Of a DNA stretch of 64,000 nucleotides, positions 51,967 through 60,299 are shown piece by piece. The stretch covers positions 1-64,000 of the forward strand of contig JALFWW010000024.1 in assembly GCA_022786605.1 (NCBI GenBank). The letters are read 5' to 3'. Each line of letters begins with the position of its first letter. Position 1 is the stretch's first letter. A program made the translations under genes and the position numbers. The notes beneath the pieces were generated by a model that did not search any database, was not told where the DNA came from, and worked only from the letters and a program-made list of their open reading frames with translations. Origin of the DNA: Clostridia bacterium. Lineage in GTDB: Bacteria; Bacillota; Clostridia; Lachnospirales; Anaerotignaceae.

Positions 51967-52001
51967 CAAAAAAAGGGCTGAAAGCACAAATACTTTCAGC
52001 C
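51967..52001 (-). terminator. Terminator of the amidohydrolase/permease operon
   Basis: On the minus strand a perfect stem GGCTGAAAG/CTTTCAGCC (51993-52001 and 51976-51984) is followed by C and seven T. It lies about 70 bases beyond the permease stop. Confidence 0.85.
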
Positions 52002-52067
52002 TTGCAGTGCACAGAAAAGGGGATTGGCATTTTCTTTTCTGTACGCGAAGCACCTTTGTTTTACAAA

Positions 52068-53447
52068 TCATTCCAGATTCATTTCCGCCGGCAGTTTTTT
52101 GAAAAACTTCGTGGCAAAAGCCAGATAGACTACGCCGATGGCAAACCATGCGAATCCAAGAATCATAGAATTTCTGTCCAGATTGATCCAGATCATAAAT
52201 GTGAAGATTGCCCCGATGATAGGCGCGATGAGATAACGGAAAACATCAAAGCCTTTTCTATGTCTTCCCTTGACAAAATAATGACCGATCACAGACAGAT
52301 TAACCAGTGTAAAGCTCAGCAGCGCCCCGAAGTTCAGCAGGGAAGTGGCTGTTGCCAGAGGCAGCACCAACGCCAGAAGACTGATGACCGCCATGATGAG
52401 GATGCTGTAAGTAGGTGTATTCCGTTTGGGATGGAGATACCCAAAAATCCGTTTGGGCAGGATCTGGTCACGCCCCATGCCGTAGAGCACACGGGATGCG
52501 GATGCCACAGAAGAAATGGCAGAAGCCACACCGCCTACGGAAAAGGCAATGGTAAACAGATATGCCATAATAGGACCGGCAACTTTATCAATGACCTCAT
52601 AAGCGCCGCTGTCTACATCCACAATCTCAAACCACGCTGTGGGCCATGCCGCCTGCAGCATATATGTGATGACTGCGAAAAACGCGCCGGCGCCAATGGA
52701 AGTGATGAGGATGGCTTTGCCTACGTTTTTCTCTGGATTGATGGCTTCCTCACTCAATGTGGAAATGGCGTCAAAACCAAGGAAAGACAATGCCAGCAGG
52801 GAAGCGCCGCTGAGGAGCACTGTAAAGCCCATGCCTTCCTGACGCAGTTCTGTCAGGTTAATGAAAGATTTCGGGTCCAAAAATGTGCCGACACCGCCGC
52901 CGCCCAGCACGAACTTGATCACCAGGATGATCAGCGCCGCCAGAAAGATGATCTGCAGCCAAACGATGGTCTTGTTGAAAATATCGGTCACCTTGATGCC
53001 AAAGTGGTTAACAGTCGTTACAATGATGATAAAGACAATGATCCAGCACCAGATGGGAATCTGGGGAACAGCCGCGTTCAGAAAGATTGCCGCCGCGATA
53101 TAATTCAGCATAGGCAGGAACATATATCCAATGAGCACCAGCCATCCAGCCAAAAATCCCAGATAAGGATTGATGGATTTATGTACAAAAGTATAGACGG
53201 ACCCTGCCACCGGGTACGCTTTTGTCATGCGCACATAGCTGAATGCCGTAAAACTCATACAGATGGTGGTGATCACATAGGTCAGGGAAACCATACCGTG
53301 GGTCATGTTGGTTACCAGACCATAGGTGGTGCAGAATGTCAACGGGATCATAAAAGCCAGGCCATAAAATACCAGAGAGCTCAAAGGCAGAATTCGTTTC
53401 AGTTCACTTGTGTTTTGATTTGCACCTGTTTTTTCTTCCATAGGCAT
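52068..53447 (-). CDS. APC-family amino acid permease
   Basis: A 459-residue transporter with about 12 spans. The first span has the unwound GLAFMIPLTFCTTYG segment of the APC fold, and FLGFDAISTLSEEAINPEKNVGKAI is the conserved span-6 region of the amino acid/polyamine/organocation family. It lies 53 bases after the amidohydrolase gene on the same strand and shares its sigma-54 promoter, so its substrate is probably what the amidohydrolase acts on. AGGAG lies six bases before the ATG. Confidence 0.88.
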   Translation of the reverse strand: MPMEEKTGANQNTSELKRILPLSSLVFYGLAFMIPLTFCTTYGLVTNMTHGMVSLTYVITTICMSFTAFSYVRMTKAYPVAGSVYTFVHKSINPYLGFLAGWLVLIGYMFLPMLNYIAAAIFLNAAVPQIPIWCWIIVFIIIVTTVNHFGIKVTDIFNKTIVWLQIIFLAALIILVIKFVLGGGGVGTFLDPKSFINLTELRQEGMGFTVLLSGASLLALSFLGFDAISTLSEEAINPEKNVGKAILITSIGAGAFFAVITYMLQAAWPTAWFEIVDVDSGAYEVIDKVAGPIMAYLFTIAFSVGGVASAISSVASASRVLYGMGRDQILPKRIFGYLHPKRNTPTYSILIMAVISLLALVLPLATATSLLNFGALLSFTLVNLSVIGHYFVKGRHRKGFDVFRYLIAPIIGAIFTFMIWINLDRNSMILGFAWFAIGVVYLAFATKFFKKLPAEMNLE

Positions 53448-53500
53448 TATTCGCTCCTTTCTTCTTTCTCATGTTGTCTGTTTCCTTTTGTGCCGCCCTT

Positions 53501-55123
53501 TCAGCAGCCAGCGGATTTTTCGTAAATGATATTGCCGTCCATAATCGTTACTTCCACTTTCGCGTCGATGAGTTCCGATTCATCTACCGCAAACAGATCT
53601 CTGTCGATGACGATGATGTCCGCGAATTTCCCCGCTTCCAGCGTGCCCAGTTCGTCCTCTCTGCTTGCCCCGTAAGCAGAACCGTATGTATAACTGCGCA
53701 GCGCTTCATAGAGGGAAATCTTTTCCGCCGGATTCCAGCCCCCTTCAGGTTTGCCGTCATCATGGATTCTGGTTACCCCTCTGTAGATTTCCAAAAATGG
53801 ATTGTCATCCACCACAGGACAGTCACTGCCCAAAGCCAGCAGACCTGCCGTATCATACAGACTCTTAAAAGGGAATCCTCTGTATGCCCGTTCTTCACCC
53901 AAAACCACAGGATAAGGATTTTCCGCGAAAGTGACTGTCAGTGCCATATGCTGGGGCTGTACCGATGGGATGATGCCAAGTTCTCCAAATCTTGGCAGAT
54001 CGGCAGGGTCCAGCATTTCGATATGCTCGATGGCATGTCTGCACTGATTTTTTCCGTACATCTTGATGGCTTCTTCATAAAAGTCCAGCGCCATACGTGC
54101 GGACAGATCGCCGCAGGAGTGCAGCTTGATGGAAAAGCCCCGTCTGTGTCCTTCCGGCACCGCCTTGCGGATGGCTTCCAGATCGCTGGGTGAAATCCCC
54201 CTGTTGCCCGGCATATCTGTATAATCATCAATGACCAGCGCCGTATGGGTGGTGCAGACGCCATCCAAGAACTGCTTCAGCATGGATACCCGGATTTTTT
54301 CTGAACGGTATTCCTCTCTCCACCGTTCCACCTGATCCAGATCTCCCAACAGGTCAGGCGCTACATTGACACGCACCGTCAGTTCTCCAGACTGATCCAT
54401 GGCACGGTATACATCCAGATTGCCTATATTCCCATGGAAATATGGCTGTACGTCATTGACGGAAGTGATGCCGTATCTCTTTGCCCCCTTCAGATAGGAT
54501 CGAATGATGTTTTTCTCTTCTTCCGCCGTAAAATCAAAGGCGTATTTTGTCACAAGCCCTGCCGCCGCTTCACCTAGAAATCCCGTGGGCTCCCCGTCTG
54601 CATCCCGGAAAATCTCGCCGCCGAAAGGGTCCGGCGTATCCTTGTCAATACCGGCAATCTCCATTGCCTTTGAATTGACCCAAGCCCCATGGGCTTCCGC
54701 GTTGATCAGGCAAACCGGTGTATTGGGATAGTAGCGGTCCAAAGTGGCTTTTGTGGGGAATGCTATTTTTTCCCAGAAAACGTGATACCAGCCAAAACCG
54801 ATGACCCATTTGCCGTCATCGACCGGATGGCTGTCCCATACCATTTTTGCCGCTTCTTCCTCTGAACGGGCAGGACGCAGGTTCACATAAGTATTGAATA
54901 GGCCTGCCATGATGAAATGGGCGTGACTGTCGTGAAAGCCAGCCATGATCGTTTTGTTGTCATACCGCAGCACTTTCGTGTTCTCATCGGCAAAAGGCGC
55001 ATAATCATCACCCCTTTCCACAGCAATGATCCGATTGCCCTTCACAGCGATGAACCCTGCAAAAGGTTCTGTGCTGACGCTGTCAAAGATACTGTTCCCC
55101 AAAATAATCATGTTTGCTTTCAT
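53501..55123 (-). CDS. Amidohydrolase-superfamily enzyme, YtcJ-like
   Basis: A 540-residue metal-dependent hydrolase. The N-terminal small beta domain is followed by GFHDSHAHF with the HxH metal ligands, then the IHSCGD-like KLHSCGD, HAIEHIE and ALGSDCPV with the catalytic Asp, as in YtcJ/LAF3-type amidohydrolases that cleave N-acyl or cyclic amide bonds. ATG at 55123 has AAGGGTG eight bases upstream; the longer frame reaches across the -24/-12 promoter and is not real. First gene of the operon with the permease. Confidence 0.85.
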   Translation of the reverse strand: MKANMIILGNSIFDSVSTEPFAGFIAVKGNRIIAVERGDDYAPFADENTKVLRYDNKTIMAGFHDSHAHFIMAGLFNTYVNLRPARSEEEAAKMVWDSHPVDDGKWVIGFGWYHVFWEKIAFPTKATLDRYYPNTPVCLINAEAHGAWVNSKAMEIAGIDKDTPDPFGGEIFRDADGEPTGFLGEAAAGLVTKYAFDFTAEEEKNIIRSYLKGAKRYGITSVNDVQPYFHGNIGNLDVYRAMDQSGELTVRVNVAPDLLGDLDQVERWREEYRSEKIRVSMLKQFLDGVCTTHTALVIDDYTDMPGNRGISPSDLEAIRKAVPEGHRRGFSIKLHSCGDLSARMALDFYEEAIKMYGKNQCRHAIEHIEMLDPADLPRFGELGIIPSVQPQHMALTVTFAENPYPVVLGEERAYRGFPFKSLYDTAGLLALGSDCPVVDDNPFLEIYRGVTRIHDDGKPEGGWNPAEKISLYEALRSYTYGSAYGASREDELGTLEAGKFADIIVIDRDLFAVDESELIDAKVEVTIMDGNIIYEKSAGC

Positions 55124-55180
55124 CCATATATCACCCTTTCTGAAAATATCCATCCAACCTGATTCTTGTACAGATTTAGA

Positions 55181-55196
55181 AGCAATTTTTATGCCA
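55181..55196 (-). promoter_or_regulatory. Sigma-54 (-24/-12) promoter of the amidohydrolase/permease operon
   Basis: On the minus strand TGGCATAAAAATTGCT matches the consensus TGGCACG-N4-TTGCW, keeping GG at -24 and GC at -12 with exact spacing; only two non-core bases differ. It lies 58 bases before the start codon. Possible enhancer sites lie upstream: the palindrome TTGTATACAA (55262-55271) and AATCC...GGATT (about 55271-55291). Confidence 0.85.
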
Positions 55197-55226
55197 AAAA
55201 AAAATCGTTGATAAATCAACGATTTT
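55197..55226 (-). terminator. Terminator of the sigma-54 activator gene
   Basis: Stem AAAATCGTTGA (55201-55211) facing TCAACGATTTT (55216-55226); on the minus strand it is followed by a long T run that merges directly into the sigma-54 promoter. Confidence 0.85.
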
Positions 55227-55345
55227 CTCTCTTGCAGGTGTCATTTTAAAATTGCACTTTTTTGTATACAATCCGAAACCCCTTTGGATTATGCCGAAAA
55301 ATCATACCTTTGGGCAGTGTGTTATTCTAAACTGACAGTGTCTGT

Positions 55346-56728
55346 CTAAAATAACAGTTCTGTTTTGATGCCCAGACGCTTGATCTTCTGATAAAGCAGG
55401 GCTCTTGGTATTTTCAGAAATTTTGCTGTTTGTGTTTTGTTTCCCTGAAACTTGATCAGGGCTTCCTCAATGAATTTTTTCTCCGCCTGATTCTTCACCT
55501 CGTCGATGGGACGGGGCAGGGAGCCCAAATGGTTCAGGTTGGATGGGCTGATATGCAGATTCATGTCATCGAAAAAATCTTCATAGAGGGTATCGCCACT
55601 GGCAAAGTGCATGGCTTTTTCCACCATATTGGATAATTCCCTGATGTTGCCGGGAAAAGCGTAATTTTGCAGTTTTGCAATGACTGCCGGATCAATATAG
55701 CGTACATCTTTTCCCAGAATCTTATTGAATTCTTTCACCTTTTCTTCCAGCAGTTCCGGCAAGTCTGACATACGCTCCCGCAAAGGCGGTATTTCGATGG
55801 AAAGGACATTGAGGCGATAATATAGGTCTTCTCGGAACAATCCCTGCTGCACCAGACTTTTCAAAGGTTTATTGGTGGCGGCGATGATCCGCACATCCAC
55901 ATATTTTTCTCCCTCACTGCCTACCGGGTCGATCTTTTTTTCCTGAAGGGCCCGCAGCAGCTTTGGCTGGAGTGTCATGGGCATCTGATTGATTTCGTCG
56001 ATAAACAGGGTTCCGCCGTTGGCCACTTCAAACTTGCCTTTTTTGCCGCCTTTTTTCGCCCCTGTAAAAGAGCCTTCCTCATAGCCGAACAGTTCCGACT
56101 CCGCCAGAGATTCCGGCAGACTGGAAGCGTTCACCGCCACAAATTCACCGGAAAAGCGGCTGCTGAGGTTATGGATGGCCTGCGCCACCAGCTCTTTGCC
56201 CGTGCCCGTTTCTCCTGTGATCAACACCGTGGAACTGGAATTTGCCGCCATAACGATTTGTTTGCGCAGATTTTCCATTGCCTGAGAACTGCCGATAAGG
56301 TTCTCAATGGAATAACGCCCTTTTTTCAGCTGCCTGACTCTTTCCCTGTAAAAATCCACCTCATTTTTCAGGGAAAGCACATATTTTCCCAGCAGGCTGT
56401 CCAGATTTTCCAGATCCTGAATGATATCGTATTCCAAGGCGCCTGCCACCTTGCCGTCCTCTATGATCTGCGCCTGCAGGCTGACACTCATGCGACCTTC
56501 ATGGAAGTAAAATTCTGTGTTATGGGTCTTGTTCCCACGCAAAACCTCATCCAGCTTTGTGGCGGGGAAAACCTCCCCCACTGGTTTTCCAATGGACGTC
56601 TTTTGATCCACTTTGATATAATCCGCGCACTGCTTATTGATGTATGTGAGATTTCCGTACTGATCAACAACCATAAGTCCTAAAATGTGATTCAAAATCC
56701 GTTCATAGTCATCCCGTGTACTCATCAT
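55346..56728 (-). CDS. PAS-domain sigma-54-dependent transcriptional activator
   Basis: A 460-residue enhancer-binding protein. A PAS sensor (about 8-100, ILGLMVVDQYGNLTYINKQ) is followed by a linker and the AAA+ domain (about 145-375) with Walker A GETGTGKE, the sigma-54 contact loop GSFTGA, Walker B GGTLFIDE and the arginine-finger region FREDLYYRLNVL. A Fis-type helix-turn-helix closes it (KTQTAKFLKIPRALLYQKIKRLG). It lies directly upstream of a -24/-12 promoter, so it very probably activates the amidohydrolase/permease operon in response to a PAS ligand. GGGGAAG precedes the ATG. Confidence 0.92.
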   Translation of the reverse strand: MMSTRDDYERILNHILGLMVVDQYGNLTYINKQCADYIKVDQKTSIGKPVGEVFPATKLDEVLRGNKTHNTEFYFHEGRMSVSLQAQIIEDGKVAGALEYDIIQDLENLDSLLGKYVLSLKNEVDFYRERVRQLKKGRYSIENLIGSSQAMENLRKQIVMAANSSSTVLITGETGTGKELVAQAIHNLSSRFSGEFVAVNASSLPESLAESELFGYEEGSFTGAKKGGKKGKFEVANGGTLFIDEINQMPMTLQPKLLRALQEKKIDPVGSEGEKYVDVRIIAATNKPLKSLVQQGLFREDLYYRLNVLSIEIPPLRERMSDLPELLEEKVKEFNKILGKDVRYIDPAVIAKLQNYAFPGNIRELSNMVEKAMHFASGDTLYEDFFDDMNLHISPSNLNHLGSLPRPIDEVKNQAEKKFIEEALIKFQGNKTQTAKFLKIPRALLYQKIKRLGIKTELLF

Positions 56729-57045
56729 ATCTTCCCCATTCTGTTATCTAAAATGATCGCTTCCGCCTGTTATATGATTGATCACATACCTGCCTGTACA
56801 TATGGAACCATGAAGGGTTTATGGTGTCATATTCAAATTATACATGATTTTCATAAAATTTCAATATAGAACAGTTAAATTTATACTAAAAAAGTGTAAT
56901 TTTTTCTCATTCTTTTGCACCTATTACACATTTTTTCTTAATATATTATCCAAAAATACCACATATTGACCATATAGTACCATTTTTTCACAAATCTTTT
57001 TTCCATAGTATACACGCCCGAAAACATCATTATTTCCGCTGTACA
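56729..57045. other. AT-rich divergent intergenic region
   Basis: About 320 bases with no credible gene. It must hold the promoter of the sigma-54 activator. I see short A/T runs but no clear structured element. Confidence 0.4.
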
Positions 57046-57074
57046 TTGACATCCGTCCTTTATCCACTTACAAT
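57046..57074 (+). promoter_or_regulatory. Promoter of the exported protein gene
   Basis: TTGACA (57046-57051), 17-base spacer, TACAAT (57069-57074), about 40 bases before the start codon. Confidence 0.7.
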
Positions 57075-57114
57075 GAGAAAAAAGCATAGTTATCAGAAAT
57101 AAGGGGGAATTTCT

Positions 57115-57645
57115 ATGAAAAAATGGCAAAAAGTATTGTTCGCGCTCATATGTGTCATCGCCATCGGAGAAGGCGCTGTCATTGCCACATGGCACAAAGC
57201 AGATCAGGAAGCCGCCCAAGAGCTGGCAGAAGCCACTTTGCAGGGCAGCGACAGCAATATGGAGGTGTCCATGCTGGCAACAAGAGATTATTACAACTGG
57301 AAAAACACCATGGAGGAAGAACTGGCAAGATTTTTCCACCGGAACACCACCGAAAGCGGGAACTTTATGGTCCACGGCACCATTGACTTATTCCAAAACG
57401 CGGATATTTCCGCTGAGGAACTGGAAAACGCCAAACTTTACCTTTGCAGTGATGATTTTTCTTTTCAGACCATGATCTGCAATGCCGAACAAAACGGCGA
57501 CATTTCCCATGCCGATTTCTACATGGACGATATTCCCGGAGAACGCATTGCCATTCAGGACATTTCCTATCTTCGTCTTTCTCTGGATGACGGACGGGAA
57601 CTGGATGTGCCTCTGGCAATTGATCCCGACATCGCCGCCGCATAA
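57115..57645 (+). CDS. Uncharacterised membrane-anchored protein
   Basis: A 176-residue protein with an N-terminal membrane anchor (about 5-23, VLFALICVIAIGEGAVIA) and an acidic, soluble outer domain (ATLQGSDSNMEVSMLATRDYYNWKNTMEEELARFF...). AAGGGGGAA precedes the ATG. No family recognised; size and design are similar to the exported pair at 1020-2107, but I see no clear homology. A good promoter precedes it, and it appears monocistronic. Confidence 0.6.
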   Translation: MKKWQKVLFALICVIAIGEGAVIATWHKADQEAAQELAEATLQGSDSNMEVSMLATRDYYNWKNTMEEELARFFHRNTTESGNFMVHGTIDLFQNADISAEELENAKLYLCSDDFSFQTMICNAEQNGDISHADFYMDDIPGERIAIQDISYLRLSLDDGRELDVPLAIDPDIAAA

Positions 57646-57750
57646 CATGTCATAATTTGACCAAAAACATCTTTTTCCTCTGTTTTCCCGCCCTGCTTTA
57701 TGCTACACTGAAAGCAGGAGAAAAAAGGAGCAATAAGGAGGAATGGCTTT

Positions 57751-58239
57751 ATGGAAGAAACAAAGGAATTGACACTGCCAGAACAGACACGGGATCAGGC
57801 GAAAAACTATTTCCGTCAGGGACTGAACTGCACAGAATGTGTCATGCAGGCATTTCTGGACATCCACGGCTCTGACCTGCCGCCGGAAATCATATCCCTT
57901 GCCACAGGCTTTGGCGGCGGCATGGGACATACGAAAAACACCTGCGGTGCCATCACCGGCGCAGTCATGGCCCTTTCCGCCGTTATTGGCAGAAAACAGC
58001 CTCTGGCAAAAGAAACCATGGCGGAACGCATTCAGGAACTGAACGAAATCTATGACATCGAAGGCAGAATGGTACACGAAATGGAAGAAAAATTCGGTAC
58101 TTTGATCTGCAAAGAGCTGTCCGATCCCCATGGAGATTTTGAGGGGAAAGCACGGAAAAAAAGCTGTATGCAGATGATCGGGGACTGTGCGGAGATCGCT
58201 ATGAAATATGTACAGGAAGCCGAGGGGAAAACAAAATAA
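57751..58239 (+). CDS. C_GCAxxG_C_C-family (putative redox-active) protein
   Basis: A 162-residue protein with the family Cys pattern: LNCTECVMQAF, then TCGAITGAVMALSA (the GCAxxG-like motif, here with C-G-A-I-T-G), then LICKEL and KKSCMQMIGDCAEI. These Cys-rich proteins are thought to be redox-active or metal-binding; function is not established. AAGGAGG precedes ATG. It is followed by a strong terminator at 58246-58279. Confidence 0.8.
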   Translation: MEETKELTLPEQTRDQAKNYFRQGLNCTECVMQAFLDIHGSDLPPEIISLATGFGGGMGHTKNTCGAITGAVMALSAVIGRKQPLAKETMAERIQELNEIYDIEGRMVHEMEEKFGTLICKELSDPHGDFEGKARKKSCMQMIGDCAEIAMKYVQEAEGKTK

Positions 58240-58245
58240 AGCATC

Positions 58246-58279
58246 GGGGAAATGTTCCAGAAGGGACATTTCCCTTTTT
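58246..58279 (+). terminator. Terminator after the C_GCAxxG_C_C gene
   Basis: Stem GGGAAATGTTCC facing GGGACATTTCCC with loop AGAA and a T run. Confidence 0.85.
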
Positions 58280-58298
58280 GATTGGTACAATGGAAATT

Positions 58299-58328
58299 TT
58301 GGAATCCCTTCGGATTTTATGGTATAAT
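58299..58328 (+). promoter_or_regulatory. Promoter of the CuAO-N/DUF3298 gene
   Basis: TTGGAA (58299-58304), 18-base spacer, TATAAT (58323-58328), about 75 bases before the start codon. Confidence 0.65.
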
Positions 58329-58404
58329 GATTTCATGTCGTTCTATGGGGAACATCCCAGACACATTTTTTACACCAGAAAAACGAATCGGAGGAAAACA
58401 GCAC

Positions 58405-59430
58405 ATGAAAAAAATCATTTTGGGCAGTGTCCTTGCCCTTTCTATAGCCGTGCCGGCACTGGCACACCCACCCATCACCGTATATGTAGACCAGCAGGAA
58501 GTGGTCTTTGCCGATCAGGCGCCTGTCATCGTGGAGGACCGGACACTGGTGCCCATGCGGAAAATATTTGAAGCCATGGACACCCATGTCACATGGGACG
58601 AACCTTCCCAGACCATCACTTCCACCAGAGGCAGTGACGTTGTGACCATGACCATTGGAGAAAAACAGGTATACAAAAACGGCAAAGGGGTCTATACCAT
58701 GGATGTGCCCGCCCAGATCATGCAGGACCGCACCATGGTGCCCATCCGTGCCGTAGCCGTGGCTTTTGACGCCAATGTGGCATGGGACGGCATCAATTAT
58801 ATCATCAGCATCAGCACCGACAGCGCAAACAGCGGCAATATTTCCAAACAAATCCATGCCGATGACGGCACACTGCTGGCAACCATAAGCCTGAGTTATA
58901 CGCCCCTTATTTCCAACAGCACCGCCGCTAATAAAATCAACAAAAACGTTTACGACCAGATGTCCCAGAAGGCTTCTGTCATGACAGAGCGCCTGGAAAC
59001 TGCCGCAAAAGCCGCTTACACAAAAGACCCCTCTGCTTTCCAGCCCTATTATTACATGGGCACTTATCAGGCAAAGGGAGAAAGCAGTGACTTCGCTTCT
59101 GTGGTATTGGAAGAACGCACCTTCATGGGCGGCACAGAAACCAAAACCCTCTCTGCCGACACTTACAACATGAAAACCGGCAGTGACGCCGCACTGACAG
59201 ACATCGTCACCGACAGCAAAAAAGAAATCGAAACCCTTGTGAAAAAAGGCTTCTCCGCCATCATTGACCAGAATCCCGCCGCTTTTTACAGCGATGCCAA
59301 AGACCGACTGGACAAAAACTTTGATGATGTTGGCTTCTATCTGGATAAAAACGCCGTGGTATTTTATCTGAACAGCGGCATCATCGCGCCGGAAAGCGCA
59401 GGTGTTATCGCTTTTTCTGTTCCCCGCTGA
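58405..59430 (+). CDS. Secreted protein: copper amine oxidase N-terminal-like repeats plus DUF3298 domain
   Basis: A 341-residue exported protein with a signal peptide (1-20, cleavage after ALA). Two copper-amine-oxidase-N-like motifs follow: VIVEDRTLVPMRKIFEAMDTHVTWD and QIMQDRTMVPIRAVAVAFDANVAWD. The C-terminal domain (about 150-341) is of the DUF3298/RsiV type (VVFYLNSGIIAPESAGVIAFSVP), as in the anti-sigma factor at 3788-4645. There is no membrane anchor or sigma partner. CuAO-N domains are thought to bind the cell wall in clostridia. It may compete for the same extracellular ligand as RsiV; this is inference. CGGAGGA precedes the ATG. Confidence 0.75.
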   Translation: MKKIILGSVLALSIAVPALAHPPITVYVDQQEVVFADQAPVIVEDRTLVPMRKIFEAMDTHVTWDEPSQTITSTRGSDVVTMTIGEKQVYKNGKGVYTMDVPAQIMQDRTMVPIRAVAVAFDANVAWDGINYIISISTDSANSGNISKQIHADDGTLLATISLSYTPLISNSTAANKINKNVYDQMSQKASVMTERLETAAKAAYTKDPSAFQPYYYMGTYQAKGESSDFASVVLEERTFMGGTETKTLSADTYNMKTGSDAALTDIVTDSKKEIETLVKKGFSAIIDQNPAAFYSDAKDRLDKNFDDVGFYLDKNAVVFYLNSGIIAPESAGVIAFSVPR

Positions 59431-59437
59431 TAAACAG

Positions 59438-59467
59438 ACCGTATCTTCAGTAAAAGAAAGATACGGT
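59438..59467 (+). terminator. Hairpin after the CuAO-N gene, abutting family 1 copy H
   Basis: A perfect 10-bp stem ACCGTATCTT facing AAGATACGGT. It has no strong T run because the family 1 repeat begins immediately at its last bases (GGTTAGGGGC). Confidence 0.65.
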
Positions 59468-59647
59468 TAGGGGCATTTTCATCAAAAAACAAAGAAAGCC
59501 GAAATCCTGATCATGACAAAGGATGTCGGCTTTCTTATGATATTGAGATTTTATTTGAGCTGTTTTCTTTTGAAGAAAGCCGTCGCAATTTCCCTTAAAA
59601 AATCAAGGAAGCGAAAATCAATGTTTCCTTAAGGGGAAGTTGCTTTT
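59468..59647 (+). repeat. Family 1 repeat, copy H
   Basis: It is full length but diverged: left arm TTTTCATCAAAAAACA, inner hairpin AAGAAAGCC facing GGCTTTCTT, middle arm TGTTTTCTTTTGAAGA, and final hairpin AATTTCCCTTAAAAAA facing TTTCCTTAAGGGGAA. It lies between two co-directional plus-strand genes. Confidence 0.85.
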
Positions 59648-59750
59648 TTTCTGCATTTTTTTCGCTCCGTCCTTTTTTCCGAAAAGGAGGCATAAAATAA
59701 TCTGGAGGGCTTTTTCCTCTGTAAAAAAATCCCATTTTTCGGCGAAATCA

Positions 59751-59779
59751 TTGACAGCAAAATAGTTTTATAATAAAAT
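59751..59779 (+). promoter_or_regulatory. Promoter of the MarR/RND efflux operon
   Basis: TTGACA (59751-59756), 17-base spacer, TAAAAT (59774-59779), about 40 bases before marR. TCTCAAGTTTTGAACAGG just downstream is a possible repressor site, with weak symmetry. Confidence 0.65.
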
Positions 59780-59819
59780 TATCTCAAGTTTTGAACAGGA
59801 AACGGAAAGGGGTCCGGCA

Positions 59820-60299
59820 ATGTCTAACACACAAAATAAAAAAATCGCCAAAGAACTCATTACGCTGAATATGAACATCTTCTGGTGGAACCGGGAACAT
59901 ATTGAAAAATCCTTCAATATCAACGGGAAAACGAACGAAGGGGAGCTGACCATCCGGCAGTTTCATGTACTGTCATTCATCAAAAACAGTCACATGCGCA
60001 CCATATCAGAAATCGCCAGATGGATGCGTATCAGCAAAAGCAGTATGTCCATTATGATTTCCAAACTGGAGAAAAACGGATATCTGCGCAAGGAGCAGGC
60101 AGCCAACACCGATGACGGCAGAAAAATGTATTTCTACCTGACGGAAAAGGGCATGGCGGCTGTGGCGGAAGCGGAAGAGCGTGTGCTGGACAATGTTGCC
60201 GACTGTTTTGCCGCGTTGGATACGGAAAAACAGGAAAATATCTATGCGCATTTGCAGGAATTAAACCAAATCTTAAAAGTAGGAGGACTTGGGGAATGA
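59820..60299 (+). CDS. MarR-family regulator of the RND efflux operon
   Basis: A 159-residue winged-helix regulator with TISEIARWMRISKSSMSIMISKLEKNGYL as helix-turn-helix and NTDDGRKMYFYLTEKG as wing. GGAAAGGGG precedes the ATG. It overlaps the efflux adaptor gene by four bases (ATGA), so the pump and its regulator are co-translated; autorepression relieved by a pump substrate is the usual model. Confidence 0.88.
   Translation: MSNTQNKKIAKELITLNMNIFWWNREHIEKSFNINGKTNEGELTIRQFHVLSFIKNSHMRTISEIARWMRISKSSMSIMISKLEKNGYLRKEQAANTDDGRKMYFYLTEKGMAAVAEAEERVLDNVADCFAALDTEKQENIYAHLQELNQILKVGGLGE

Noticed and set aside
1-59647. Family 1 repeats as a CRISPR array or as ordinary terminators only
   Set aside because: Copies are kilobases apart, not regularly spaced, and no cas gene is present. 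Some copies lie between divergent genes, where no terminator is needed.
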